DNA of 64,000 bases from an uncultured Myxococcales bacterium (GCA_903847405.1 CAINDP010000034.1:1-64000), one strand, 5' to 3'; positions 35,728 to 44,999 are shown, counted from the stretch's first letter. Notes: generated by a model from the letters alone, not told the origin. A program made the numbers and translations.

Positions 35728-38352
35728 TCACCGCGGCCGGTTGGGGGGCGGGGGCGTTGCGTGGGCGGGGTCCTCGGGCCAGGAATGGCGCGGATAGCGG
35801 CGCCGCAACTCGCGGGCCAGGGCCGGGTAGTGCCGCTCCCAGAACCCGGCCAGGTCGGTGGTCACCTGGACGTCGCGGCCCGCCGGCGTCAGCAGGTGCA
35901 GCACCACGGGCTCGCCGCCGCCCAGCACCGCGGGCCCCCGGGCCAGGCCGAAGAAGTCCTGCAGGCGCGACGCGGCGGAGGGCGGTTCGCCGGCCGGGTA
36001 GTCGATCCGCAGGGTCCGGCCGCCGGGGAGGCGGAACGACGTCGGCGCCAGGGCGTCCAGGGCGCGACGCTGGCCCGGGTCCAGGCGGGAGGACAGGGCG
36101 TCCAGGACACCGCGACGGCGCACGTCCGCCAGGGACCGGCAGCCCTGGCAGGCGTCCCGTCGCACGGCGTCGAGGTCCGCCGCATCGAACGACGGAAGGC
36201 CCAGGTCGGGCCGGCGGGCCCGCAGGAAGGCCACGCGGGCCAGCCAGGCGTCCGGGTCCTCGCGGTCGGCGGCCAGCGCGGCGAACGGTCGATCCCGGAG
36301 CCCGATCGCCAGGGCGGCGGCGACCGCCTCGGGCGCGCCCGGGAACGCGCGTTCCTCCAGCACCAGGCAGTCGTATGCCAGGCGACGCACCGACTCCACC
36401 CGGTCGGCGCCGGGCAGGAAGCGCACCTCGGTGGTTTCCCGGACCTCGTCGAACCGGCCCTCGATGAGGTCGTTTTCGTCCAGGGGTCGCGCCGAGCGCA
36501 CCTGGAGGACCAGGGCCCGGCTGCCCGCGCGCTCGGAGGCGTCGGCGGCGATGACCAGGCGTCCTTCGGGAAGAAGGGCGTCGGCGGGGAGTTCGGCCGT
36601 GCCCCCCGAGGACAGGGCCAGTTCCAGGGCGCCCGCCCGGGCCAGCCCCGGAAGGGTCGAGCGACGGACCCGGCCCACACGGTCCGGAAAGCCGGCCAGC
36701 AGGGCCAGGGTCAGGGCGCGATCGCGGCCGCCCCCGTCCGCCGAACCGATCCCCCCGGCCAGCCCGGCCCTGCGGGCCACGGACTCCAGGTGCGAGGCCG
36801 CCCGGCGCACCGCGGTCACCGCGACCGGATCCAGGTCGGCGTGCCGCCCTCCCGCGCACAGCAATCCCACCGCCTCGACGGGATCCAGGAAGCCCTCGGG
36901 GAGTCCCGACAATGCGTCGGACGCAGGGCCGGCGGACGTCGTTCGATCCGACTGCAGCATCCGCCGGGCGCCCGTCGAGCGACGCACGTCGCGTTCCGCC
37001 AGCACCGCGGCCAGCAGGCATCCTTCCGCCAGGCGTCCCCGGGCACCGGCCTCGGCGACCAGGCGTCCCAGCCGCGGGTGGGCGGGAAGGCCGGCGACGC
37101 GGACGCCCAGGTCGGTTACGCAGCCGTCCGCGCCGACCAGTTCCAGGCGGCGCAGCAGGACCTCGGCGGCCTCCAGGGCGGCCCGGGGCGGAGGATCCAG
37201 CCAGGGGACGCCGGCGGCCGGATCGATGCCGGCGGCACGCAGCAGCAGCACGGCGTCGGCGAGGTCCGCCCGCGCGATTTCGGGGACGTCGGCCGCGGGC
37301 CGCCCGTCGTGATCGGACCGCGTGAACAGCCGGACGCACCGACCGGGCCCCACGCGTCCCGCGCGCCCGGTCCGCTGGGCGACCGAGGCCTGCGACACGG
37401 CCCCGACCCGCAGGGACGGCAGGCCCGACCAGGGGCTGTGGACCAGGCGGCGCGCCAGGCCGGAGTCCACCACCGCGGTCACGCCCTCGACCGTGATGGA
37501 GGTTTCGGCGACGTTGGTGGACAGGATGATCTTGGGGCGATCGCCGGGTTGCACGGCCCGGTCCTGCTCCTCGGGCGGCAGGTCGCCGTGCAGCGGCAGG
37601 ACCAGGCGCCCGCTGCGACGGGCCAGGTCCGCCAGGGCGTCCCGGCATCGCCGGATCTCGGCCGCCCCGGGCAGGAACACCAGGATGTCCCCCTCGTCGG
37701 CGGCGACCAGGCGCTCCACCGACTGGGCGACCCGGGCCTCCAGGGGCCGCGCATCCGGGCTCGCCGCGTGCTCGACGGCCACGTCGAAGCGCCGCCCTTC
37801 CGCCCGAACCGCGGTGGCGTCCAGCGTCGCGGCCAGTCCCTCGGCATCCAGGGTCGCCGACATGATCACCAGCCGCAGGTCCGGCCGAGGCCCGGCCCGC
37901 AGCCGCCGCAGCAGCGCCAGGCACAGGTCCGCGTCCAGGCTGCGTTCGTGGAACTCGTCCAGCACGACCGCGCCGACGCCGGCCAGCGTCGGGTCGGCCA
38001 GCAGCCTGCGCACCAGCACGCCCTCGGTGACGTACCACAGGCGCGTGGCCGGGCCGCCCACGGACTCGAACCGCACCTTCCAGCCGACCGTGCCGCCCGG
38101 CGCCTCCCCGCGCTCGGCCGCGACGCGCCGGGCCGCCATGCGGGCCGCCAGCCGGCGCGGCTGCAGCACGACGATCTCGCCGTCGCCGCAAAGGCCGGAA
38201 TCCAGGAGGGCCGGGGGAAGCCGCGTGGTCTTGCCCGACCCCGGCGGCGCCGCCAGGACCAGCACGGGGCGCTGCCGGAGGGCCGAAACCACCCCGGGCA
38301 GAACCTCGTCCACCGGCAGGGACACGCGTCCCGAGGCGGTCGTCCCTGTCAT
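35728..38352 (-). CDS. hrpB: ATP-dependent helicase HrpB
   Basis: An 874-residue DEAH/RHA-type RNA helicase. Motif I is APPGSGKTT (residues 35-43), motif Ia QPRRLAARMAARRVA, motif II DEFH (132-135), motif III SATLD, motif V TNVAETSITVEGV and motif VI QRTGRAGRVGPG. The C-terminal part with FFGLARGPAVLGG and a final HSWPEDPAHATPPPP is the HrpB-specific tail. Length matches HrpB (about 810-850). Its cellular role is poorly defined in bacteria; the gene stands alone and is divergent from the EVE gene with 62 bases between starts. Confidence 0.92.
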   Translation of the reverse strand: MTGTTASGRVSLPVDEVLPGVVSALRQRPVLVLAAPPGSGKTTRLPPALLDSGLCGDGEIVVLQPRRLAARMAARRVAAERGEAPGGTVGWKVRFESVGGPATRLWYVTEGVLVRRLLADPTLAGVGAVVLDEFHERSLDADLCLALLRRLRAGPRPDLRLVIMSATLDAEGLAATLDATAVRAEGRRFDVAVEHAASPDARPLEARVAQSVERLVAADEGDILVFLPGAAEIRRCRDALADLARRSGRLVLPLHGDLPPEEQDRAVQPGDRPKIILSTNVAETSITVEGVTAVVDSGLARRLVHSPWSGLPSLRVGAVSQASVAQRTGRAGRVGPGRCVRLFTRSDHDGRPAADVPEIARADLADAVLLLRAAGIDPAAGVPWLDPPPRAALEAAEVLLRRLELVGADGCVTDLGVRVAGLPAHPRLGRLVAEAGARGRLAEGCLLAAVLAERDVRRSTGARRMLQSDRTTSAGPASDALSGLPEGFLDPVEAVGLLCAGGRHADLDPVAVTAVRRAASHLESVARRAGLAGGIGSADGGGRDRALTLALLAGFPDRVGRVRRSTLPGLARAGALELALSSGGTAELPADALLPEGRLVIAADASERAGSRALVLQVRSARPLDENDLIEGRFDEVRETTEVRFLPGADRVESVRRLAYDCLVLEERAFPGAPEAVAAALAIGLRDRPFAALAADREDPDAWLARVAFLRARRPDLGLPSFDAADLDAVRRDACQGCRSLADVRRRGVLDALSSRLDPGQRRALDALAPTSFRLPGGRTLRIDYPAGEPPSAASRLQDFFGLARGPAVLGGGEPVVLHLLTPAGRDVQVTTDLAGFWERHYPALARELRRRYPRHSWPEDPAHATPPPPNRPR

Positions 38353-38414
38353 CTGCTCCCCATTCCCGTCGCGGGCGGCCTATCATACCCGCGTCGTCTC
38401 CCTGGGGAACCTCG

Positions 38415-38840
38415 ATGGACTCTCCGCACCACTGGCTGATGAAGACCGAGCCGGGAACCTTCGCCTGGAGCGACCTGGTCGAACGGGGGACCGATCCCTG
38501 GGACGGCGTCCGCAACGCCCAGGCCCGGAATCACCTGCGATCCATGACCGTCGGCGACCTGGCGCTGATCTACCACTCGGGCGACGAGCGCCGGATCGTC
38601 GGCGTGGCCCGCGTCGCGTCCCTGCCCTACCCCGATTCCACCAGCGACGATCCCCGGTGGGTCATGGTGGACGTCGAGCCGCTGCAGGCGCTGCCGCGCT
38701 CCGTCACCCTGGCCGACGTCAAGGCCGACCCGGTCCTGTCCACCCTGGCCATCGTGCGCCAGCCCCGCCTGTCCGTGGCGCCGGTCACCCTGGAGCAGTT
38801 CGAGCGAATCCTGAAGATGGGCGGGATCGACGAGGGGTGA
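38415..38840 (+). CDS. EVE domain protein
   Basis: A 141-residue protein that is essentially one EVE domain (PUA-like fold). Conserved pieces are HWLMKTEPGTFAWSDL at the N-terminus, WDGVRNAQARNHLRSM and GDLALIYHSG. EVE domains bind modified bases in RNA or DNA, and stand-alone forms resemble thymocyte nuclear protein 1. Slightly shorter than the usual 150-160 residues but complete in motifs. No restriction or modification genes are nearby, so a nucleic-acid quality or RNA role is more likely than defence. It is followed by a hexamer-repeat block. Confidence 0.85.
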   Translation: MDSPHHWLMKTEPGTFAWSDLVERGTDPWDGVRNAQARNHLRSMTVGDLALIYHSGDERRIVGVARVASLPYPDSTSDDPRWVMVDVEPLQALPRSVTLADVKADPVLSTLAIVRQPRLSVAPVTLEQFERILKMGGIDEG

Positions 38841-38865
38841 GGGGAGCGGGGCGGGGGCAGGATTC

Positions 38866-38908
38866 GTCCACGTCGACGTCCACGTCCACGTGCACGTCGA
38901 AGTCCACG
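38866..38908. repeat. GTCCAC/GTCGAC hexamer array, copy A
   Basis: Seven consecutive hexamers of the type GTCCAC or GTCGAC, with GTGCAC and GTCGAA variants, lie between the convergent ends of the EVE gene and the DUF1566 lipoprotein gene. The same order of hexamers recurs at 49045-49093 with one extra unit. The array is not part of either gene. Confidence 0.8.
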
Positions 38909-38914
38909 AACGAT

Positions 38915-39784
38915 TCAGGGCCCGCGGACGCACTTGATGGCGGCGCTCTGCATGCCGGACATCGAGGGCGGCACGTTGATGCCGGCGTCGAAGAACGTGA
39001 CGTACCACGCCCGCTTGTCGCCGGTGGACGAGGCCTTGACCTGCGTGGCCGACCAGTACAGGTTGCAGTACCACTCGAACGTGTTGTCCATGTAGCACTT
39101 GCGGGTCGGGTCGCCGATCTTTTCCACCGGGCCCAGGTTCATGCCGCAGCCGTCGCAGGCCGACGTGCGGGCGGTTTCGAGGATGGTCGTGGCGACGATC
39201 GGGCAGGCGCCGCCGTCGCCCGTGTTCGCGTCGCAACCGATGATCAGTTCGCGCAGTTCCACGATGGTCGGCAGGTGCCAGTCCGTGAACCCGCCGTACC
39301 GCTGCTTGTTCAGGTCGGTACAGTACGTCCGGGCGTCGTCCAGCAGCGACGAGAACCCCATGCCCTTCATCCAGGTCCGCTGGGTGTTCGTGTCCAGCAT
39401 CGTGCCGTCGCAGTTGTCCTGGAGGCCCCACGGGCTTTTCGGGTACTCGCAGGGCGGGCCCGGGTCCGTGGGACCCTCGTCGGCCGGGCCCGGGTCCACG
39501 GCCACGGGGTTGTCAACCACGCCCGGATCCACGGCCGGCGAATCCTTGCCCGGGTCCGTCGGAGTGCCCGGATCCCCCGCGTCGGCCGGGGGCGTGCCCG
39601 GGTCCTCGCCGTCGGGCGTCGCGATCACGTCGTCCGGCTGCGGGCGGTCGCCGTAGAAGATGTCGATGGGGCCGCCCGGGTCCAGCGTGACCAGGCCCTC
39701 GTCGGTTCCCCCCGAAGAGGAACTGCAGGCCACGAAGGCGGCCATGGCCAGGCCGCCCAGGATGCCGAGGATCGTCAACCGCAT
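38915..39784 (-). CDS. DUF1566 domain lipoprotein
   Basis: A 289-residue exported lipoprotein: hydrophobic N-terminus, then FVAC with Cys20 as lipidation site. A long acidic, Pro/Gly-rich linker follows (residues 25-115, repeated DPG units). The C-terminal 170 residues match DUF1566 (Lcl C-terminal-like): TWMKGMGFSSLLDDARTYC, GGFTDWHLPTIVELRELI, YWSATQV and AWYVTFFDAGI. In other bacteria this domain occurs in surface proteins involved in collagen binding or adhesion, though most members are uncharacterised. The ATG at 39784 has GGAGGAG. Confidence 0.8.
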   Translation of the reverse strand: MRLTILGILGGLAMAAFVACSSSSGGTDEGLVTLDPGGPIDIFYGDRPQPDDVIATPDGEDPGTPPADAGDPGTPTDPGKDSPAVDPGVVDNPVAVDPGPADEGPTDPGPPCEYPKSPWGLQDNCDGTMLDTNTQRTWMKGMGFSSLLDDARTYCTDLNKQRYGGFTDWHLPTIVELRELIIGCDANTGDGGACPIVATTILETARTSACDGCGMNLGPVEKIGDPTRKCYMDNTFEWYCNLYWSATQVKASSTGDKRAWYVTFFDAGINVPPSMSGMQSAAIKCVRGP

Positions 39785-39869
39785 CGTGCACTCCTCCAAA
39801 CGGGCGAAGGATACGGTGTCCGTGCCGAAAAATCGACAGGCTCGAGCGGCCGATCCCACGTGGGCAGCG

Positions 39870-41534
39870 TCAGGCGCGAATCCGGAACTCCTTCCACGCC
39901 TGGTGGTTCAGTTCGTCGCGGAAGCGCGGATCCGACACCGAAATGAGGTTCCGGACGAACCGGTGCTGGTCGACGCCGGACATCTGCGCCACGCCGTGCT
40001 CGGTCACCAGGAAGAACCGCGCGCCCTCGCGGCCGCCCATGACGTCCGGGCCGATGTAGGAAATCGGCGTGCCCATGGGCTGGAACGGGAAGATCGAACT
40101 GCGCAGCTTGCCTTCGGGCGTCGTGTGCGTGGACTTCATGCAGAAGTACCCGATGCCGCCCCGGGACAGGCCGCGATTGATGGTCGCGCCGCCGCCCACG
40201 CCGCTGAAGTGGTTCCGGTCCCGGCCGCCCGCGTTGATGTGCCCCTGGAAGTCGATGGACAGGCAGTTGTTGATGCCCATGCCATAGTGGAAGGCCTCGG
40301 GAATGACCACGCGGGACGCCGGCGCGATGATGAGGTTCGGGTTGTTGTCCAGCTTCTTGTAGAAGTCGCTGCCCTCGGTGCAAATCGTGAACGTCGCCAC
40401 CAGCTTGCCGTCCAGCACCGTGCGACGGCCGTCCTTTTCGATGAAGTGGGTGCCGCTGATCTTGCCCGCCTCGAACAGGTCCAGCGTGAAGGGCTCCAGC
40501 ATTTCGGTGTAGCAGCGGCCGGTCCACGACGACGACTTGAGGTCCTTGATGACCAGGACGCCGGTGCCGCCGAAGCCCACCTGGATGGCCCGCCCCTGCG
40601 TGTACCGCAGGTTCTGCTCGATGTGGTTCACCGCGTTCTGGGCGATGGTCACCTCGGAATGCGCCGGGTTGTCCAGGGCGTTGGCGGGCAGGGCCGGCAG
40701 GCGGCCGTCGTTGTCCTCGACCACGAACAGTTTCCCGGCCCGCGCCAGACCCTCGAACCGGCTGGCGTGGATCGTGTTGGCCGCGTACTCGTCGCCATAG
40801 CCGCGCGTGAAGGGGTACTTCGGGTTCATGTACAGCAGGATGTTGATGGTCTTCAGGCGCAGGGCCTTTTCCAGGATCTCGCCGTTCGCGCCGTTCGCCA
40901 GGCCGTGCGACAGTTCGCCCTTTTCGTTCGGGGGCGTCATCGTCATCACGAAGGTGTCGACCTGCGGATTGTCGTCCGGGTCGTACCCCATGCTGTCCAC
41001 GGCGTCGGGGAAGTGGATGGACTGCATGCGGGTGATGCCCATGCGCGTGGTGTTGCGGCCGACGTAGTCGGGATACAGCGCGCGGGTCAGGAAGTTCGAC
41101 GGGATCACGGCGTTCGTCGCCGGCCCGATGAAGGCCGACGTGAACGTGATGCGGCGGCGGTGCAGTTCCTCGTAGTGCCCGATCAGGCGCTTCAGGCCTT
41201 CCAGCTTCTTGGTGACGGCGTTGACCTTCCGGGCGAACCGGCCCAGGGAGGAATCCGATGCGGAACTGGCTGCCAGGTCCGCCAGGGCGCCCTTGCTCTT
41301 CAGCGCCGAGCCCAGGCACAGTTCGTAGGGCGCCATGAACAGGGCCTGCCGGATGTCCAGCCCCGTGATGTCCTCGCGTTCGATGTGGCCCCACAGCGAG
41401 TCGTAGAACGTCGTGGGTTCGGACGTGGCGAAGCCGGAGGCCACGGTCATGCCCGAACGCACCGCGCGGCGCAGCGCCTCGTCGTTCGGCAGGACGCAGT
41501 CGGCGAAGAACGCGGGAACATTCGTATACGGCAT
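39870..41534 (-). CDS. Acetyl-CoA hydrolase/CoA-transferase family protein
   Basis: A 554-residue enzyme of the acetyl-CoA hydrolase/4-hydroxybutyrate CoA-transferase family. Two similar halves are visible; GYDPDDNPQVDTFVMTMTPP marks the first. The second carries QVGFGGTGVLVIKDLK, HYGMGINNCLSIDFQGHINA (oxyanion loop region), GGGATINRGLSRGG and the C-terminal VTEHGVAQMSGVD. Family members move CoA between short-chain acids or hydrolyse acyl-CoA; the acyl group cannot be read from sequence. GGGGGG lies five bases before the ATG. It might serve acetate or propionate overflow. Confidence 0.82.
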   Translation of the reverse strand: MPYTNVPAFFADCVLPNDEALRRAVRSGMTVASGFATSEPTTFYDSLWGHIEREDITGLDIRQALFMAPYELCLGSALKSKGALADLAASSASDSSLGRFARKVNAVTKKLEGLKRLIGHYEELHRRRITFTSAFIGPATNAVIPSNFLTRALYPDYVGRNTTRMGITRMQSIHFPDAVDSMGYDPDDNPQVDTFVMTMTPPNEKGELSHGLANGANGEILEKALRLKTINILLYMNPKYPFTRGYGDEYAANTIHASRFEGLARAGKLFVVEDNDGRLPALPANALDNPAHSEVTIAQNAVNHIEQNLRYTQGRAIQVGFGGTGVLVIKDLKSSSWTGRCYTEMLEPFTLDLFEAGKISGTHFIEKDGRRTVLDGKLVATFTICTEGSDFYKKLDNNPNLIIAPASRVVIPEAFHYGMGINNCLSIDFQGHINAGGRDRNHFSGVGGGATINRGLSRGGIGYFCMKSTHTTPEGKLRSSIFPFQPMGTPISYIGPDVMGGREGARFFLVTEHGVAQMSGVDQHRFVRNLISVSDPRFRDELNHQAWKEFRIRA

Positions 41535-41583
41535 CGTAACCCCCCAAGACTGAAAGTGCGTCGTACCTCCGGGGCGCAGGCGA

Positions 41584-41612
41584 ATCCTACGAACCCTACA
41601 CGGGTCCGATAA
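41584..41612 (-). promoter_or_regulatory. Candidate promoter of acetyl-CoA hydrolase gene
   Basis: Minus-strand TTATCG (41612-41607, 3/6) and TAGGAT (41589-41584, 4/6), 17 bases apart, precede the start at 41534 by about 50 bases. Confidence 0.35.
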
Positions 41613-41699
41613 CTACCATTTACCGCAGGGACCCGGCAAGACGGGCTTTTGAGGGATGTTTTGCGTCCGATTTACCGTCCGGCATTCCCGCGTCCGCGG

Positions 41700-42590
41700 T
41701 CAGGGGACGGGACCGCACCCGCACAGGCCCAGGGGCCCCAACTGGCACTGGCCCCGGACGTCGTTCAGCAGCAGGCACTTTTCGGCCGTGCACTGGGGGT
41801 TCAGATCCTCGCCGCACGGGTCGTCGCGGGAATCGACGCACGTACAACTCGTGCCGTCCGGGCGGCAGCGGCCGGGACGATCGAACCCCAGGTCGCAGAG
41901 GTTGCCCCAGCACTGGGGATTCAGCGCGCTGCCGCAAGGGTCCTTGGCCGTCTTGCATCCGCACGTCAGGTCCAGCCCGGCCCCCTGGCACATGCCCAGG
42001 ACCCCGCCTTTCAGCCAGCACTGGAAGGGCGTGCACGCCGTCACCGGCTTGACCAGACCGCAGACGTCGACCCGGGCGCACCCACATTTTTCGGTGCCGG
42101 TCGGCCGCGTGCACAGGCCGTAGTTCCCGTCCCCGAGGTCGCACAGGCGACGAAGGCATTGGGGATTGAGGACGGTCGAACAGGGACCGGGCGCCCCCTG
42201 GCAGACACACTTGGCAAGGCCGGTGACGTCCAGGGCGCACGCGTCGTTCGTGGTGGTCGGGTCGCCATCATCGCAGGCGGCCGCGGTGCAGTTGGGGTTC
42301 AGCGCCGCCCCGCAGGGTTCCGTCGGCGGAACGTCGTCCCCGGGCGCATCGACGGCCGGAACGTCCACGGTCGGAACGTCGTCCGCGGGGGTATCGAGGG
42401 TCGGGGTGTCGATGCCCGACAGGTCCGGCGCCACACCGTCCGCGCCGGGATCCACCGCCAGGGGCACGTCCGCCGGAACGTCCTGCAGGCCCTGGAAGTC
42501 CACGGCCGCGACGGTGACCTTGCACCCGGCGACGGCCCACAGAACCAGCATCGCCCCGAGGGCGGTCGTTCGGAGTCCCCGGCGAACCAT
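41700..42590 (-). CDS. Cys-rich lipoprotein with four-fold repeat
   Basis: A 296-residue exported lipoprotein of unknown function. The signal ends in VAGC (Cys23), a good lipobox. A linker of Val/Asp/Pro triplets (residues 35-90) precedes a Cys-rich body. There at least four copies of PC-x3-LNPQC-x4-C-[DL]-x6-G-x-C-x5-C-x-C recur at roughly 45-60-residue spacing, with LNPQC or LNPNC as the clearest landmark. Disulfide-bonded surface modules are likely. It lies between acetyl-CoA hydrolase and phosphofructokinase genes in the same direction, with its own spacing, and probably its own promoter around 42621-42629 (TATGAT/TAGTAT). Confidence 0.7.
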   Translation of the reverse strand: MVRRGLRTTALGAMLVLWAVAGCKVTVAAVDFQGLQDVPADVPLAVDPGADGVAPDLSGIDTPTLDTPADDVPTVDVPAVDAPGDDVPPTEPCGAALNPNCTAAACDDGDPTTTNDACALDVTGLAKCVCQGAPGPCSTVLNPQCLRRLCDLGDGNYGLCTRPTGTEKCGCARVDVCGLVKPVTACTPFQCWLKGGVLGMCQGAGLDLTCGCKTAKDPCGSALNPQCWGNLCDLGFDRPGRCRPDGTSCTCVDSRDDPCGEDLNPQCTAEKCLLLNDVRGQCQLGPLGLCGCGPVP

Positions 42591-42663
42591 GTGGATCCTC
42601 CCTGCGTCTTGTCGGAAGCAATCATACTACTGCTACAGGGGAACGGGGAACCCGGCAGCGCCG

Positions 42664-43908
42664 TTAGCGGATCATGCCCTGCAGGCGACCGTAGGGCGGA
42701 AGGGGACCGACGAGGGGGCGGGCGTACTCCAGGAAGGCCTCGGTCACGTTGTTGCCGTCCGGGACCAGGAACGAATCGGGCATCGCGCGGGTCTCGCGGG
42801 CCACGTTCGCCAGTTCGGTGTGCTCGTACCGGACGCGGTACTCGCCGGGCTCGCGGATCATCACGACCGAGCCGTCGTGGTGCTCGCCGGTGGCCAGCGC
42901 AACCGCCTGGCGACCGCACTCGCGGGCCTCCGAGGCGTCCACCTCGGACACGACGCCCGGGAACGAGCGCTGCAGGTACCCCAGAGTGTCGGCACGCACG
43001 CGCAGGCCCAGGCCCAGGCGCTTTTCGGTGCTGAGGCCGTCCTTGACGTGCTGGGCCAGCCAGTCGCCCAGGGCGCCGCTGCCCGACAACTGGATGTTCG
43101 CGTGGGTGTCCTTTTCGACGGACCGCGCGGACTTTTCGGCCATGATTTCGGCCATCGTGCGCTTCAGCGGGTCGGTGCCGTCGATGATGCCTTCCGACAC
43201 GGCCACCACGCAGCGGCCCAGGCGGCGGTACACGTCCTCGACGTCGGACAGGAAGCGATCCAGGAAGAACGGCCGCTCGGGCACATACACCAGGTGCGGG
43301 CCGTCGTCGGGCCACTTGCGGGCCAGGGCCGAGGCCGCCGTCAGGAAGCCCGCGTTGCGGCCCATGACGATGTCGATCTTGATGCCCGGGAGCGCCCGGT
43401 TGTCCAGGTTGTCCCCCAGGAAGGCGCTGGCCACGAACCGGGCGGCGCTGCCGTACCCGGGGCAGTGGTCGGTGACCCGGAGGTCGTTGTCCACGGTCTT
43501 CGGCACGTGGAAGCAGCGCAGGTCGTAGTTCGCCGCGTGCGCCGCCTGGCTGACGATGTTGACGGTTTCCGCCGAGTCGTTGCCGCCGATGTAGAAGTAG
43601 TAGCGGACGTCGTGCTTCCGCATCACCTCGAACATCTTGTAGCAGTCTTCGGCCTTCGGCTTCTGGCGCACGGAACCCAGGGCCGAGGACGGCGTGCGGG
43701 CGACCTCCTCCAGGACGTCCCGCGACTCCGCGAAGAGGTCCACGAAGTCCTCCCGCAGGATGCCCTTGACGCCGTGCCGCGCACCCAGCAACTGCTGGAT
43801 CACGCCGGACGAACGGGCGGCTTCGATGACGCCCACCAGGCTCTGGTTGATGACCGCCGTGGGGCCACCGGACTGCCCGACGACCGCGTTTCCCCGAATG
43901 CCCGCCAT
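42664..43908 (-). CDS. 6-phosphofructokinase, possibly PPi-dependent
   Basis: A 414-residue PFK-family enzyme phosphorylating fructose 6-phosphate. The N-terminal loop is GQSGGPTAVIN. The nucleotide/PPi site reads GGNDS (108-112), where ATP enzymes have GGDGS and classic PPi enzymes GGDDS. The catalytic loop is PKTVDND (136-142), with the Lys that PPi-dependent forms use. The fructose-binding part MGRNAGFLTAA is intact. This favours PPi use but the Asn makes the call uncertain. Length is typical of the long PPi-type group (about 400). The ATG at 43908 was chosen over one 16 codons upstream because it starts the conserved strand. Confidence 0.8.
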   Translation of the reverse strand: MAGIRGNAVVGQSGGPTAVINQSLVGVIEAARSSGVIQQLLGARHGVKGILREDFVDLFAESRDVLEEVARTPSSALGSVRQKPKAEDCYKMFEVMRKHDVRYYFYIGGNDSAETVNIVSQAAHAANYDLRCFHVPKTVDNDLRVTDHCPGYGSAARFVASAFLGDNLDNRALPGIKIDIVMGRNAGFLTAASALARKWPDDGPHLVYVPERPFFLDRFLSDVEDVYRRLGRCVVAVSEGIIDGTDPLKRTMAEIMAEKSARSVEKDTHANIQLSGSGALGDWLAQHVKDGLSTEKRLGLGLRVRADTLGYLQRSFPGVVSEVDASEARECGRQAVALATGEHHDGSVVMIREPGEYRVRYEHTELANVARETRAMPDSFLVPDGNNVTEAFLEYARPLVGPLPPYGRLQGMIR

Positions 43909-44057
43909 GATCGTTTCCCCCTCTGGATGGGCCGCCGTCCGTCCCTCGCGATGCACCGAAGGATGCCCTGCTTTTAAGGGAGGACGGCGCGTACGTCAAG
44001 ACGCGATGGGACAAGGGGAAGGCGGGCTGGAGGGGGGATGCGTCTTTCGGGGGGAGG

Positions 44058-44063
44058 TATGAT
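44058..44063 (+). promoter_or_regulatory. Candidate -10 box of TatD-like gene
   Basis: TATGAT lies 25 bases before the start codon at 44088; no clear -35 was found. Confidence 0.3.
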
Positions 44064-44087
44064 GTCGGGGCGTCCCTGGAGGCATCG

Positions 44088-44999
44088 ATGGCTCTCGTCG
44101 ACACCCACGTCCACCTGGCCGACATGCCGCTGGCCGGCGACCTGCCGGGCGTGCTGGCGAGGGCGCGGGCGGCGGGGGTGGACGCCTTCGTGGTCCCGTC
44201 GGGGGACGAAGCGACGTCCCGGGCGGCCCGGGACCTGGCGCGACGGCACCCCGGCGAGGTGTTCGCTGCGGCGGGCCTGCATCCTTCGTTCCTCCCGAGC
44301 GCGCAGGCGCAGGCGATGGGTTTCCTCAGGAAACTCTCGCCGGAGCCGAAGCCGACTCGGGACGATCCAGTGGACCCGGGGACCGATGGCGCCCCCGCGC
44401 TGGCCTGGCTGGAAACGATGCTGGCCGAGGGAGGGTTCGTCGCCGTGGGCGAAACCGGCCTGGACGACGTGATTCCCCGGGCCGATCTGGACGCCCAGGA
44501 ACGGGTCTTCCGGGCCCAGGCCGGCATGGCCCGGGAGGCGGGGCTTCCCCTGATCGTCCACGTCCGGGGGGCCTTCGAACGACTGGTGCGCGTGCTGGAG
44601 TCCATCGGCCCCGGCGGGCCCGGGGGCGTCCTGCACGCCTTCGGCGGGTCGGCGGAAATCGCGGCGCGCCTGCGACGCCTGGGCTTCCTGCGCGGGGTGG
44701 CGGGCGGCGTGACCCGCCCGGAAGCCGTGAAGCTCCGCGCCGCGGTGGCCCGGACGCCGCTGGACGCCCTGGTGCTGGAAACGGATGCCCCGTACATCGG
44801 GACCTTTCGGCGGCCAAAGGGGACCGTCGAACCGGCCGACGTGGCCGACATCCGGGATGCGGTGGCGATGCTGCATGGAGTGGCGCCCGGGGAGGTCGAG
44901 GCCAGGACCTCGGCGGCCGCGCGGTCGCTGTTCCGGCTCAGTCCCGCGACGTCGAACTCGGGAGGCTCCGACCCAGGGCCACGGCCGAACAGGCAATGA
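44088..44999 (+). CDS. TatD-family metal-dependent hydrolase
   Basis: A 303-residue TIM-barrel hydrolase of the TatD/YcfH group, acting as a 3'-5' exonuclease or D-aminoacyl-tRNA deacylase in characterised members. Metal-binding motifs are DTHVHL (residues 5-10), GETGLDD (about 119), HVR (about 158), LHAFGG (about 183) and the final LETDAPY. A loop of about 25 residues after AAGLHPSFLPS is longer than usual. The last 20 residues extend past the family end and overlap the neighbouring gene for 62 bases tail to tail. GGAGG precedes the ATG. Confidence 0.85.
   Translation: MALVDTHVHLADMPLAGDLPGVLARARAAGVDAFVVPSGDEATSRAARDLARRHPGEVFAAAGLHPSFLPSAQAQAMGFLRKLSPEPKPTRDDPVDPGTDGAPALAWLETMLAEGGFVAVGETGLDDVIPRADLDAQERVFRAQAGMAREAGLPLIVHVRGAFERLVRVLESIGPGGPGGVLHAFGGSAEIAARLRRLGFLRGVAGGVTRPEAVKLRAAVARTPLDALVLETDAPYIGTFRRPKGTVEPADVADIRDAVAMLHGVAPGEVEARTSAAARSLFRLSPATSNSGGSDPGPRPNRQ

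Noticed and set aside
38415-38840. EVE protein as part of a restriction or defence system
   Set aside because: Neighbours are a helicase of the housekeeping HrpB type and a surface lipoprotein; no nuclease, methylase or defence gene is near.
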